Positions 47,535 through 54,784 of a stretch of 64,000 nucleotides of DNA are shown here, piece after piece (the first letter of the stretch is position 1; each line of letters begins with the position of its first letter). A model generated the notes under the pieces. It was given only the letters and a program-made list of their open reading frames with translations. It had not been told where the DNA came from and ran no database searches. The stretch comes from Terriglobia bacterium (GTDB lineage: Bacteria > Acidobacteriota > Terriglobia > Terriglobales > Acidobacteriaceae), in assembly GCA_020073465.1 (NCBI GenBank), contig JAIQFC010000009.1, forward strand, positions 110,452 to 174,451, written 5' to 3'. The position numbers were made by a program, and so were the translations under genes.

Positions 47535-47978
47535 ATGGATAAGCCACGTCCGTATGTGACGGCTGCTTTGCTGTGTGAAAAAGTGCTTGTAGAAAAAGAT
47601 GAGACCATAACGCTGGTGCGTGTTGCCGATCGGATTCAATATAGCGTTCAGGGAGTAGGCGTCGGATTGCCCGCAGGGCTCAAGCCAATCATCAAACTAC
47701 ATGGCCTAGTTGCGATAAAGTCCGGTCTGGTCACCGGTGATCACCTAATCGATATATTCATACAAAGACCGAGCGGGGATCGCAAAGAAGTAGTTACGTA
47801 CCCTGTGAAGTTCCTAGGGCAGGACCACGGCCAAAACTTGATTCTCAATATGGGGATTGGGATAGATCAGGACGGCCTCTATTGGTTCGACGTTCTATTC
47901 GATGGAGAGCTATTGACGCGAATTCCACTGATGGTTACGCCCGCACAGGAACAAACGCCACCGGAGCAGAAGACCTAA
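47535..47978 (+). CDS. Hypothetical protein (147 aa)
   Basis: Soluble protein of 147 residues from the ATG at 47535, preceded by GGAG and, at 47481-47486, a perfect TATAAT -10 box with no good -35. Mostly beta in pattern: PYVTAALLCEKVLVEKDETITLVRVADRI then LKPIIKLHGLVAIKSG and HLIDIFIQRPSGDRKEV. It may belong to a small-DUF family with an 'MxxPRPYVxAALLCE' opening, but no function is assigned. Composition is lower in GC than the neighbours, and the 3' end overlaps the convergent gene by 44 bases. Confidence 0.65.
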   Translation: MDKPRPYVTAALLCEKVLVEKDETITLVRVADRIQYSVQGVGVGLPAGLKPIIKLHGLVAIKSGLVTGDHLIDIFIQRPSGDRKEVVTYPVKFLGQDHGQNLILNMGIGIDQDGLYWFDVLFDGELLTRIPLMVTPAQEQTPPEQKT

Positions 47979-48258
47979 ACACAAATACCTGCTGAGGAGT
48001 ATCTACAATCTCCACGACTTTGTTATCAGCATGAAGAATCTGCAACAATTCGTCGCGCAATTCTCGTTCGTCAAGAATTCGGCTCAGATACTCAGAAAGA
48101 GCTCCCTCTATCGCAAAGGCCAGAGACATCGCAGCCTCGCTGCGAGTTCTACGGATATCACGAGTATTGGGAATAAACCAATCCTCGAACTGTTTTAGGC
48201 TGATTCGATTCGCCAGAAACAGAGAGAGGCGCTCTTTGATTTGCGAACTGCTTACCAT
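47935..48258 (-). CDS. Hypothetical protein (107 aa)
   Basis: Small helical protein (SQIKERLSLFLANRISLKQFEDWFIP ... LSEYLSRILDERELRDELLQIL), 107 residues, from the ATG at 48258. The start codon overlaps that of the divergent gene (CATG at 48256-48259). The tail shares 44 bases with the convergent gene at 47535-47978. The low-GC composition matches its two neighbours. No family recognised. Confidence 0.55.
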   Translation of the reverse strand: MVSSSQIKERLSLFLANRISLKQFEDWFIPNTRDIRRTRSEAAMSLAFAIEGALSEYLSRILDERELRDELLQILHADNKVVEIVDTPQQVFVFRSSAPVAFVPVRA

Positions 48259-48652
48259 GGCCTCAATTATTATACGAGTATCCCCTTGGCATCTGCGAAG
48301 ATTGTTCAAGCGAGGGGATTTCCTTAGGCGCGTGGAGACTGGCCAACTGACAGCGGATTTAATCAAACATAAGCACCTTACCCGAGAAAAAGCCCTAGCA
48401 CAGCAGCAGCCATACTGTACACACTCCCAAACACTTCATTACCTTGATGGCCAAATGATCCGAGTGGCCATTGTCCATCAGTACCTAGCACCTGATGGCG
48501 TGAGTCTGGGGGGCAGCGGAACACCAGACCCCAAATATTTGGAGGTCAATGGCTCGATATATGCTGAGTGGATTCGTGACAGCTGGTCCAAAAAAGCATG
48601 GTACTGGGCCCTAGGATGGGTTGCAGGAATTCGCTACAAGCTTCTGGGGTGA
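48257..48652 (+). CDS. Hypothetical protein (131 aa)
   Basis: Soluble protein of 131 residues from the ATG at 48257; the frame upstream to 48167 is the antisense of the divergent gene. Basic N-terminus (IIIRVSPWHLRRLFKRGDFLRR) and a conserved-looking core (QMIRVAIVHQYLAPDG, GSGTPDPKYLEVNGSIYAEW). Overlaps start-to-start with the divergent gene. The stop codon is six bases before the tRNA-like gene. No family recognised. Confidence 0.55.
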   Translation: MASIIIRVSPWHLRRLFKRGDFLRRVETGQLTADLIKHKHLTREKALAQQQPYCTHSQTLHYLDGQMIRVAIVHQYLAPDGVSLGGSGTPDPKYLEVNGSIYAEWIRDSWSKKAWYWALGWVAGIRYKLLG

Positions 48653-48658
48653 AATTAG

Positions 48659-48740
48659 GGAGGGGGAATCGAACCCCAAACCGGGAATCCGGTTTCAAGC
48701 GCTTTTCAGGCGCCCCGCGACACCAGTCGCGCACCCTCCT
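48659..48740 (-). tRNA. tRNA-like gene, long variable arm, selC-like D-arm, apparent GAA anticodon
   Basis: Read on the minus strand: GGAGGG, TG, then a 6-bp D-stem CGCGAC/GTCGCG with a TGGT loop (the selC-type D arm), an anticodon arm GGCGC-CTGAAAA-GCGCT, a 7-bp variable arm AAACCGG-attc-CCGGTTT, and a T arm GGGG-TTCGATT-CCCC running into CTCCC. The 7-base loop gives GAA (Phe) if U33 is kept; the long arm is of Ser/Sec type. The acceptor GGAGGG pairs only with CCCTCC inside the same C-run as the T-stem, so the combined helix is about 8 bp instead of 12-13. Either an allo-tRNA-like gene or a decayed copy. No encoded CCA. Confidence 0.5.
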
Positions 48741-48822
48741 GATCCCAATTTTAAGCCTCATATGGCTTCAACGACTTAGCACATGTAATCATGTCAAATA
48801 TATTATTGCCAAAAGAATCCCC

Positions 48823-48851
48823 TTGACCTCCTCCCCCTTTCCGTCTACATT
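48823..48851 (+). promoter_or_regulatory. Promoter for the omega-like / rho unit
   Basis: -35 TTGACC (48823-48828), 17-base spacer, -10 TACATT (48846-48851). Transcription toward 49104 would give a leader of about 250 bases before the omega-like gene; no gene was seen in that leader. Confidence 0.55.
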
Positions 48852-49103
48852 AACGTGTTCCACGGACATCCGGACGCTCCGGGGCTGTTTTGACGAGCAA
48901 CCTGCGCCTCGGGAGCCATATCCAAAAAATCGAGCATCTTGGATGTCCCTTGACGCATCTACTTAAGTGAGCTTAGCGCTTAACTCCTTTCCAACCTATT
49001 TGGAATCAGTGACTTAGAGGTACGCTTGGGGTTCGGTCACCTCCTGGGGCAAATTAGGACGACGGCGAAGGCCCACAATCATAAGCAAGGAGAAATCAGG
49101 CAC

Positions 49104-49319
49104 ATGCGCTCTGATCGAGTGTTTGATGCTTTACAGACTCTGCGGAACCGGTATATGCTTTGTCAGCTTGCCTCCAAGGCCACGCGGAAGTTCCACCGGC
49201 CCAGTACCAGAATCCCGGAAACAATGAACGACGTTTTGGACCGGATCGCAGGCGCGGAGCGGCAGGAAGTTCTGTCGGAACCAGAAAATTTTGCTGAGGC
49301 ACAACGGCGGGCTGCTTAA
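49104..49319 (+). CDS. RNA polymerase omega-like small protein
   Basis: A 71-residue protein from the ATG at 49104 (AAGGAG upstream). The segment NRYMLCQLASKATRKFHRP resembles the NRYELVLLASKRARQL helix of RpoZ (omega), followed by a helical tail ETMNDVLDRIAGAERQEVL. A similar divergent omega has been noted in acidobacterial genomes (family knowledge, not searched). Fits next to rho. The frame upstream to 49026 has no motif. Confidence 0.5.
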   Translation: MRSDRVFDALQTLRNRYMLCQLASKATRKFHRPSTRIPETMNDVLDRIAGAERQEVLSEPENFAEAQRRAA

Positions 49320-49430
49320 CCCAGCCCCGCCTTCCTGCCTGGTGGTGTTTTGTCTTCCCTGAATACCCTCCTTTGAAAATCTCCCGTCGACACTAACGAA
49401 GACTCCTTAGTGCGCGGGTTTAGGTGAATC

Positions 49431-50681
49431 ATGACCATTGCTGAACTGAAAGAAAAGAACATCACCGAGCTGACCAAGATCGCAAGGACCTTGGATCTGC
49501 CCGGTGCCAGCGGACTGCGCAAGCAGGACCTCATCTTCAAAATCCTGCAGGCGCAGAGCGAAAAAGAAGGCCACATCTTTGCCGAAGGCGTGCTCGAAAT
49601 CCTGCCCGACGGCTACGGCTTTCTCCGCTCGCCGGACTACAACTACCTGCCCGGCCCGGACGACATTTACGTGTCGCCGTCGCAAATCCGCAAATTTGAC
49701 CTGAAAACAGGCGATACCATCAGCGGCCAGGTGCGGCCTCCGCACGAGGGCGAAAAATACTTCGCTCTGGTGAAGATCGAGGCGGTGAACTTCGAATCGC
49801 CCGACGAGGCGCGCAACAAGATTCTGTTCGATAACCTGACGCCCCTCTATCCGCAGGAGCGCATCAAGCTGGAAACCTCGCGTGAGAACGCCAGCGCCCG
49901 GGTAATGGACCTGCTCACGCCTCTCGGCAAGGGACAGCGGGGCCTGATCGTTTCTCCGCCCCGCGCCGGCAAGACCATGCTGCTGCAGAACGTGGCCAAC
50001 TCGATTACCGCCAACCATCCGGAAGTGGTCCTGATGGTGCTGCTCATCGACGAACGCCCGGAAGAAGTCACCGACATGCAACGTTCCGTCAAGGGCGAGG
50101 TCATCTCCTCAACCTTCGACGAGCCCGCCGCCCGCCACGTGCAGGTCGCCGAAATGGTGATTGAAAAGGCGAAACGCCTGGTCGAGCACAAGCGTGATGT
50201 TGTGATCCTGCTCGATTCGATCACGCGTCTGGCCCGTGCCTACAACACGATCGTTCCGCCTTCGGGCAAGGTACTCTCCGGCGGTGTGGATTCCAACGCG
50301 TTGCAGCGTCCGAAACGCTTCTTCGGCTCGGCCCGCAACATCGAGGAAGGTGGCTCGCTCACCATCATCGCAACGGCCCTGATCGACACCGGCTCCCGCA
50401 TGGACGACGTGATCTTTGAAGAATTCAAAGGCACCGGTAACTCCGAAATCATCCTGGAGCGCAAGCTGGTCGACAAGCGCGTGTTCCCGGCTATCGATAT
50501 TCAGCGTTCCGGCACGCGAAAAGAAGAGCTGCTGATCCCCAAGGAAGACCTGTCGCGCATCTGGGTTCTGCGCAAAGTGCTGAACCCGCTCTCGCCCGTC
50601 GAAGCCATGGAATTGCTCATCGACAAGCTGAGCAAGACCAAGTCGAACGGCGAGTTCCTGGCCAACATGAGCGCGCTGTAA
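49431..50681 (+). CDS. rho: Transcription termination factor Rho
   Basis: Hexameric RNA helicase of 416 residues, the standard Rho length. N-terminal Rho_N helix bundle ([18 protein letters not shown]), RNA-binding cold-shock-like domain ([23 protein letters not shown]), then the RecA-type motor: Walker [12 protein letters not shown], Walker [16 protein letters not shown]-loop region [15 protein letters not shown]. Terminates transcripts genome-wide. Follows the omega-like gene by 111 bases. Confidence 0.97.
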   Translation: MTIAELKEKNITELTKIARTLDLPGASGLRKQDLIFKILQAQSEKEGHIFAEGVLEILPDGYGFLRSPDYNYLPGPDDIYVSPSQIRKFDLKTGDTISGQVRPPHEGEKYFALVKIEAVNFESPDEARNKILFDNLTPLYPQERIKLETSRENASARVMDLLTPLGKGQRGLIVSPPRAGKTMLLQNVANSITANHPEVVLMVLLIDERPEEVTDMQRSVKGEVISSTFDEPAARHVQVAEMVIEKAKRLVEHKRDVVILLDSITRLARAYNTIVPPSGKVLSGGVDSNALQRPKRFFGSARNIEEGGSLTIIATALIDTGSRMDDVIFEEFKGTGNSEIILERKLVDKRVFPAIDIQRSGTRKEELLIPKEDLSRIWVLRKVLNPLSPVEAMELLIDKLSKTKSNGEFLANMSAL

Positions 50682-50720
50682 GCTTTTGTTTGGAAGCTTC
50701 CACTAGCTCCGCAAAATGGT

Positions 50721-50787
50721 TTGGGAAGGGCACGGCTTCCAGCCGTCCGTACGCCTGCGCTAGCACTCGGGCTTTAGCCCCTGAGGT
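50721..50787. repeat. Dispersed bipartite repeat GGCTTCCAGCCGT / GGGCTTTAGCCCCTGAGG
   Basis: Same unit as 25011-25076 and the arsM copy. A TGTCATCCTGAGCG-family half element follows directly (50815-50892), so two different repeat families are stacked in one gap after rho. Confidence 0.75.
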
Positions 50788-50814
50788 TCTCACTCGCGTC
50801 CTCCGCATTTCGGC

Positions 50815-50892
50815 GTCATCCTGAGCGCAGCCGTTTTTCAGGCGGAGCGAAGAGCCTGCCCTGAGTGAAGTCGAAGGGATCCTGCGCGCATC
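50815..50892. repeat. TGTCATCCTGAGCG-family half element
   Basis: GTCATCCTGAGCGCAGCCG...GGATCCTGCGCGCATC, close to 45380-45434 and 57656-57708 but with an inserted GAGCCTGCCCTGAGTGAAG segment also seen at 47266. Confidence 0.78.
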
Positions 50893-50984
50893 GCCGTCAC
50901 ATTCAGGGAGGAAACCGCTTCCTTTCCCTTCACAAAATGTCATACTTGAACGGGAAGATACTTCTTCCTGCTCTCGAGGTTTCC

Positions 50985-51335
50985 GTGCGATCAAAACGCA
51001 TTGCATACCTGCTGTACGCCTGCATGCTCGCCTCCCCGTGTCTCGGTCAAACGACCAGCCAGCAGCACGTGCCAAGAACCGACGTCAATGTCACGCCCAC
51101 CGACGAAGAGGAGGCCCGCGAGCGCCTGGAGCACGAGATGGCCAAGAAGGCCAGCCAGGAGCGCCATGCCGCCCTCAAGACCGACGCCGACAAACTGCTC
51201 AAGATGGCGGTCGAGCTAAAGGCCTACGTCGACAAGTCCAACGAGAATGTGCTCTCCCTCGAGGTGATCAGGAAGGCGGAGGAGATCGAGAAGCTGGCCC
51301 ACAGCGTGAAAGACAAAATGAAGGGCCCGAACTAG
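50985..51335 (+). CDS. Small secreted coiled-coil protein
   Basis: Exported protein of 116 residues. A GTG at 50985 with GAGG five bases upstream opens a good signal peptide (RSKRIAYLLYACMLASPCLGQ); an ATG at 50937 would add a non-signal extension. The mature part is a long charged helix (RERLEHEMAKKASQERHAALK ... LLKMAVELKAYVDKSN ... IRKAEEIEKLAHSVKDKMK), that is, a periplasmic coiled coil. No family name. Could act as a chaperone or structural rod. Confidence 0.65.
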   Translation: MRSKRIAYLLYACMLASPCLGQTTSQQHVPRTDVNVTPTDEEEARERLEHEMAKKASQERHAALKTDADKLLKMAVELKAYVDKSNENVLSLEVIRKAEEIEKLAHSVKDKMKGPN

Positions 51336-51345
51336 AAGCTTGCTT

Positions 51346-51379
51346 TGTCATCCTGAGCGAAAGCGAAGGACCTATGCAT
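51346..51379. repeat. TGTCATCCTGAGCG-family half element
   Basis: TGTCATCCTGAGCGAAAGCG AAGGACC, ten bases after the coiled-coil gene stop; short form like 8781-8813. Confidence 0.75.
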
Positions 51380-51469
51380 TTGGCCACCACCGCCCGGAAT
51401 GAATGGGGTACCCACACTCGCCGAGGACAAGCTTTTCACATTCACTGCGCACAGCGACTCCGATTCTCA

Positions 51470-51501
51470 AAGAAAAATGCCATCCGGGCGCGCCGGATGG
51501 C
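51470..51501 (-). terminator. Rho-independent terminator of the pyrophosphatase gene
   Basis: Perfect 9-bp stem GCCATCCGG / CCGGATGGC (51479-51501), followed on the minus strand by ATTTTTCTTT. It lies 24 bases past the hppA stop codon. Confidence 0.85.
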
Positions 51502-51525
51502 GTTATTTGTTGAACTCCAGTCCAG

Positions 51526-54015
51526 CTATTCCGCGTTGCCACTCCGAATTCGCATCCCGTAGAACGACCGGTGCACGAAGAAGAACGACACCACAAAGAA
51601 AGCCAGCGCCAGCACGTTGGTGATCGTCGATCCCCTGTCATGCGCCAGCGTCACCGCTAACTCCACCGCCAGCAACCCGAACAGCGTGGTGAATTTGATG
51701 ACCGGGTTCAGCGCGACTGAGGAAGTGTCCTTGAACGGATCGCCCACCGTATCGCCGATGACCGTAGCGGCGTGCAGTTCCGTGCCCTTCTGCTTCATTT
51801 CCACTTCCACGATCTTCTTGGCATTGTCCCAGGCTGCTCCGGCATTCGCCATAAAGATTGCCTGGTAGAGTCCGAAGACCGCGATCGAGATGAGGTAGCC
51901 GACGAAGAAGAACGGCTCCACGAAGGCGAAAGCCAGCGTGCCAAAGAACACAGCAATGAAGATGTTCAACATCCCCTTCTGCGCATATTTTGTGCAGATC
52001 TCCACCACCTTCTTGCTGTCGGCGACAGACGCCTTCGTCACCCCTTCCAGCTTGATGTTCGCCTTGATGAACTCCACCGCCCGATAGGCGCCCGTGGTGA
52101 CCGCCTGCGTGGACGCACCCGTGAACCAGTAAATCATGGCCCCACCCGTGATCAGGCCGAGGAAGAACGGCGCATGCAGCAGTGAAAGCTTGTCGACATT
52201 CGCCGTAAGCCCACTGGTGAGCGCCATAATGATGGAGAAAATCATCGTCGTGGCGCCGACCACAGCCGTGCCAATCAGCACCGGCTTCGCCGTCGCTTTG
52301 AATGTGTTCCCCGCACCATCATTAGCCTCGAGCAGGTGCTTGGCCCGATCGAAGTTGACGGCCAAGTTGAAGTCCTTCTTGATTTCCGCCTCAACATTCG
52401 GAACCTGCTCAATCAGCGAGAGCTCATAGACAGACTGAGCGTTGTCGGTGACCGGGCCGTAGGAATCGACCGCGATCGTCACCGGTCCCATTCCGAGGAA
52501 GCCAAATGCCACCAGCCCAAACGCGAAAACCGCCGGCGCCAGCATCCCCGCCGCCTCCTTCAGGCCCATCGTGCTCATGTAGTAGGCGATGGACATCAGG
52601 CCCATCATCGAGAGGCCGAGATAATAGCCTGAGAAGTTGCCCGCCACGAACCCGGACAAGATGCCCAGCGACGCTCCGCCTTCCTGCGCCGAGGTCACAA
52701 CTTCCTTCACGTGCCGCGACTCGGTTGAGGTGAATACTTTCACCAGTTCAGGAATGACGGCGCCGGCCAGAGTCCCACACGAAATGATCGTTGCCAGCTT
52801 CCACCACTGTGTGCCATCGCCACCCAGATCCGGAATGATGAAGTGAGAAATCAGGTAAGTCAGTGCGATTGAGACTATCGACGTGATCCACACCAGCGAC
52901 GTCAGCGGATGCTCGAAATTCATTTCGTCCGCATTTCCATACTTGCCCTTGGCAATCGCGCCATTCAGGAAATACGAAACCGCGCTGGCCACCAGCATCA
53001 TCACGCGCATCACGAAGATCCACACCAGCAACTGCACCTGCACCGTGGGACTCTTCACCGCCAGCAGAATGAAAGTAATCAGCGCCACGCCCGTGACGCC
53101 GTACGTCTCGAACCCGTCGGCCGACGGCCCGACCGAGTCACCCGCATTGTCGCCCGTGCAATCCGCAATCACGCCCGGGTTGCGCGCGTCGTCTTCCTTG
53201 ATCTTGAAAACGATTTTCATCAAGTCCGATCCGATATCGGCAATCTTGGTGAAGATGCCGCCCGCAATACGCAGCGCCGCCGCGCCCAGCGACTCGCCAA
53301 TGGCGAATCCGATGAAGCACGGGCCCGCATAGTCGCCAGGAACAAACAGCAGAATGAACAGCATGATCAGCAGTTCCACGCTGATCAGCATCATCCCAAT
53401 GCTCATGCCGGCCTCAAGCGGAATCTGGTACACGGGATACGGCTTGCCCGGCAACGAAGCGAATGCCGTCCGCGAGTTCGCGAACGTATTCACCCGGATG
53501 CCGAACCATGCCACTCCATAGCTGCCCGCAATCCCGACCAGGCTGAACCCCAGAATGATCGCCACGCGCATGGCTTCCATGTGCTGGAGCACGCCGAAGT
53601 AAAGCAGGATGATGACCGCAATAAACGCCCACAACAGCAGAATGAAGCGCCCCTGCGTGAACAGGTAAGTCTTACAGGTCTCGTAAATCAGCTCCGAAAT
53701 CTCCCGCATGGCGCGATGCACCGGCAGGTTCTTGAGCCGCATGTAGATGGCCATTCCAAAGCCGAATCCGAAAAGGCAAAACAGAATGCCGATCAGCAGC
53801 AGCCGGTGCCCGTCCAAAGCCCCGTTCAGAAAGCTGACCCGGGACAAGTCCGGCAGCTTCAGCGACGCCTCTCCGCCGGCCGCCTCGCTGGCCGGCTGAG
53901 CCAGGGCCGTGGCAGCGCCCAGGGTGAGCAGCGTGGCCAGAGCCGAAATCTTTTTCAGGGAACCGCTAACCAGACGGCATCCTTGGAACGCAACGGTAGC
54001 GAGCCAGGTGCGCAT
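51526..54015 (-). CDS. hppA: Membrane-bound proton/sodium-translocating pyrophosphatase (divergent)
   Basis: Polytopic membrane PPase of 829 residues (about 16 helices) that pumps H+ or Na+ with pyrophosphate hydrolysis. An extra N-terminal signal-like helix precedes the core; GGAGG lies seven bases before the ATG. The C-terminal motif GDTVGDPFKDTSS is canonical, but the other acidic motifs differ from the textbook forms: DIGSDLMKIVF for DVGADLVGKVE, ADCTGDNAGDSVGPSADGFETY for DNVGDNVGDCAGMAAD, and SYGPVTDNAQSVYEL for AYGPVADNAGGIAEM. This points to a separate subfamily; H+ versus Na+ use cannot be decided by eye. Confidence 0.93.
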   Translation of the reverse strand: MRTWLATVAFQGCRLVSGSLKKISALATLLTLGAATALAQPASEAAGGEASLKLPDLSRVSFLNGALDGHRLLLIGILFCLFGFGFGMAIYMRLKNLPVHRAMREISELIYETCKTYLFTQGRFILLLWAFIAVIILLYFGVLQHMEAMRVAIILGFSLVGIAGSYGVAWFGIRVNTFANSRTAFASLPGKPYPVYQIPLEAGMSIGMMLISVELLIMLFILLFVPGDYAGPCFIGFAIGESLGAAALRIAGGIFTKIADIGSDLMKIVFKIKEDDARNPGVIADCTGDNAGDSVGPSADGFETYGVTGVALITFILLAVKSPTVQVQLLVWIFVMRVMMLVASAVSYFLNGAIAKGKYGNADEMNFEHPLTSLVWITSIVSIALTYLISHFIIPDLGGDGTQWWKLATIISCGTLAGAVIPELVKVFTSTESRHVKEVVTSAQEGGASLGILSGFVAGNFSGYYLGLSMMGLMSIAYYMSTMGLKEAAGMLAPAVFAFGLVAFGFLGMGPVTIAVDSYGPVTDNAQSVYELSLIEQVPNVEAEIKKDFNLAVNFDRAKHLLEANDGAGNTFKATAKPVLIGTAVVGATTMIFSIIMALTSGLTANVDKLSLLHAPFFLGLITGGAMIYWFTGASTQAVTTGAYRAVEFIKANIKLEGVTKASVADSKKVVEICTKYAQKGMLNIFIAVFFGTLAFAFVEPFFFVGYLISIAVFGLYQAIFMANAGAAWDNAKKIVEVEMKQKGTELHAATVIGDTVGDPFKDTSSVALNPVIKFTTLFGLLAVELAVTLAHDRGSTITNVLALAFFVVSFFFVHRSFYGMRIRSGNAE

Positions 54016-54280
54016 AAGAGATCCTCCAAATGCATCGATTATCAGGAATTTATCAACGTGTTTAGACAGCGCCTCCGGAAGCAACCGCTCAGGCTCGCGA
54101 GCCACGGTCTCACCGTTGCTTGCCCATCGAGCTGGAGAGGATTGTTTCCGGATTTCCGAACACGCTTCCACCGCAAGACCTGAAGTGGGTTGGAGTTTGG
54201 CCGCGTCGGGTTTCGCGTCTGGGCTGACCCATAGCACCCGCCGGAGAAATAAGACTCCATTCCCGGCGTCCCAGTGCAAA
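54016..54280 (-). other. Long untranslated leader of hppA
   Basis: About 265 bases between the likely transcription start and the hppA ATG, with no open frame of its own that carries a ribosome binding site. Such a long leader may hold a regulatory RNA structure; no known riboswitch core was recognised. Confidence 0.45.
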
Positions 54281-54287
54281 ACGGGCA

Positions 54288-54316
54288 TTTATAACACGTC
54301 GGATAGACGCGGTCAA
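54288..54316 (-). promoter_or_regulatory. Promoter of hppA
   Basis: -35 TTGACC (54311-54316), 17-base spacer, -10 TATAAA (54288-54293) on the minus strand. Near-consensus sigma-70 type. Confidence 0.65.
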
Positions 54317-54341
54317 ACCCCACGAAAGGGTAGGTGGCGGG

Positions 54342-54515
54342 CTACTTTGAATTTGGCAAGCGCACCGAGAAGAAAACTCCAAGGATGAAGCCCAAGCCAG
54401 CGCCACCCAACGTGAATCTGAGGTGCTCCGGAGGATATCCCTTTGATCCAAGGATGAATCCAACAAGCGCCATGCCGGCTGTCCACGCCCCGATCTTGCG
54501 GACTCGCCAATTCAT
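54342..54515 (-). CDS. Small two-helix membrane protein
   Basis: A 57-residue product with two hydrophobic spans (IGAWTAGMALVGFILG and FTLGGAGLGFILGVFFSV) joined by a short loop. A modest AAAGAGAA lies upstream of the ATG at 54515; the longer frame is repeat-derived (a REP-A copy at 54576-54635 supplies it). Unknown function. Confidence 0.5.
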   Translation of the reverse strand: MNWRVRKIGAWTAGMALVGFILGSKGYPPEHLRFTLGGAGLGFILGVFFSVRLPNSK

Positions 54516-54575
54516 TTTGTGTTCTCTTTCCACGACATGAGAACGGCTCTCTTCCCGCACCTTGCACAATTGGCC

Positions 54576-54635
54576 GGGGTGCCCCGTCCTTGTCTCTCCG
54601 TTCTTTGGAGAGACAGGGCGGGGGTTTTGACCTTG
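54576..54635. repeat. REP-A palindrome (CCCCGTCCTTGTCTCTCC...)
   Basis: Hairpin with arms CCCCGTCCTTGTCTCTCC and GGAGAGACAGGGCGGGG around a TTCTTT loop, followed by TTTTGA. The same element flanks the RAYT gene (62449-62507 and, inverted, 63118-63175). It lies 8 kb from that gene. Confidence 0.88.
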
Positions 54636-54784
54636 CGCTATACTACCCTCCGGCGTACAGGACGCCCCCCGTCCGCGGGCAGGACCGAGTCCACCTGAAC
54701 GATCGCTGAAAACAAGGTTCTCACGAACCTCCTTTTCGCCCGACACAGCGGACCCCGGGTGCATGACCACAAAGGAGGTCCGTC

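Noticed and set aside
47535..48652. Toxin-antitoxin module
   Set aside because: No toxin or antitoxin family motif (PIN, RelE, MazF, HTH) is visible in any of the three proteins.
48659..48740. Straight assignment as tRNA-Ser or tRNA-Sec
   Set aside because: The anticodon loop does not give a Ser (NGA, GCU) or UCA anticodon when U33 is respected, and the acceptor/T helix is too short; so it is reported as tRNA-like only.
54342..54770. 142-residue frame ending in the small membrane protein
   Set aside because: The first 85 residues come from the REP-A copy and flanking DNA; only the last 57 look like a protein.
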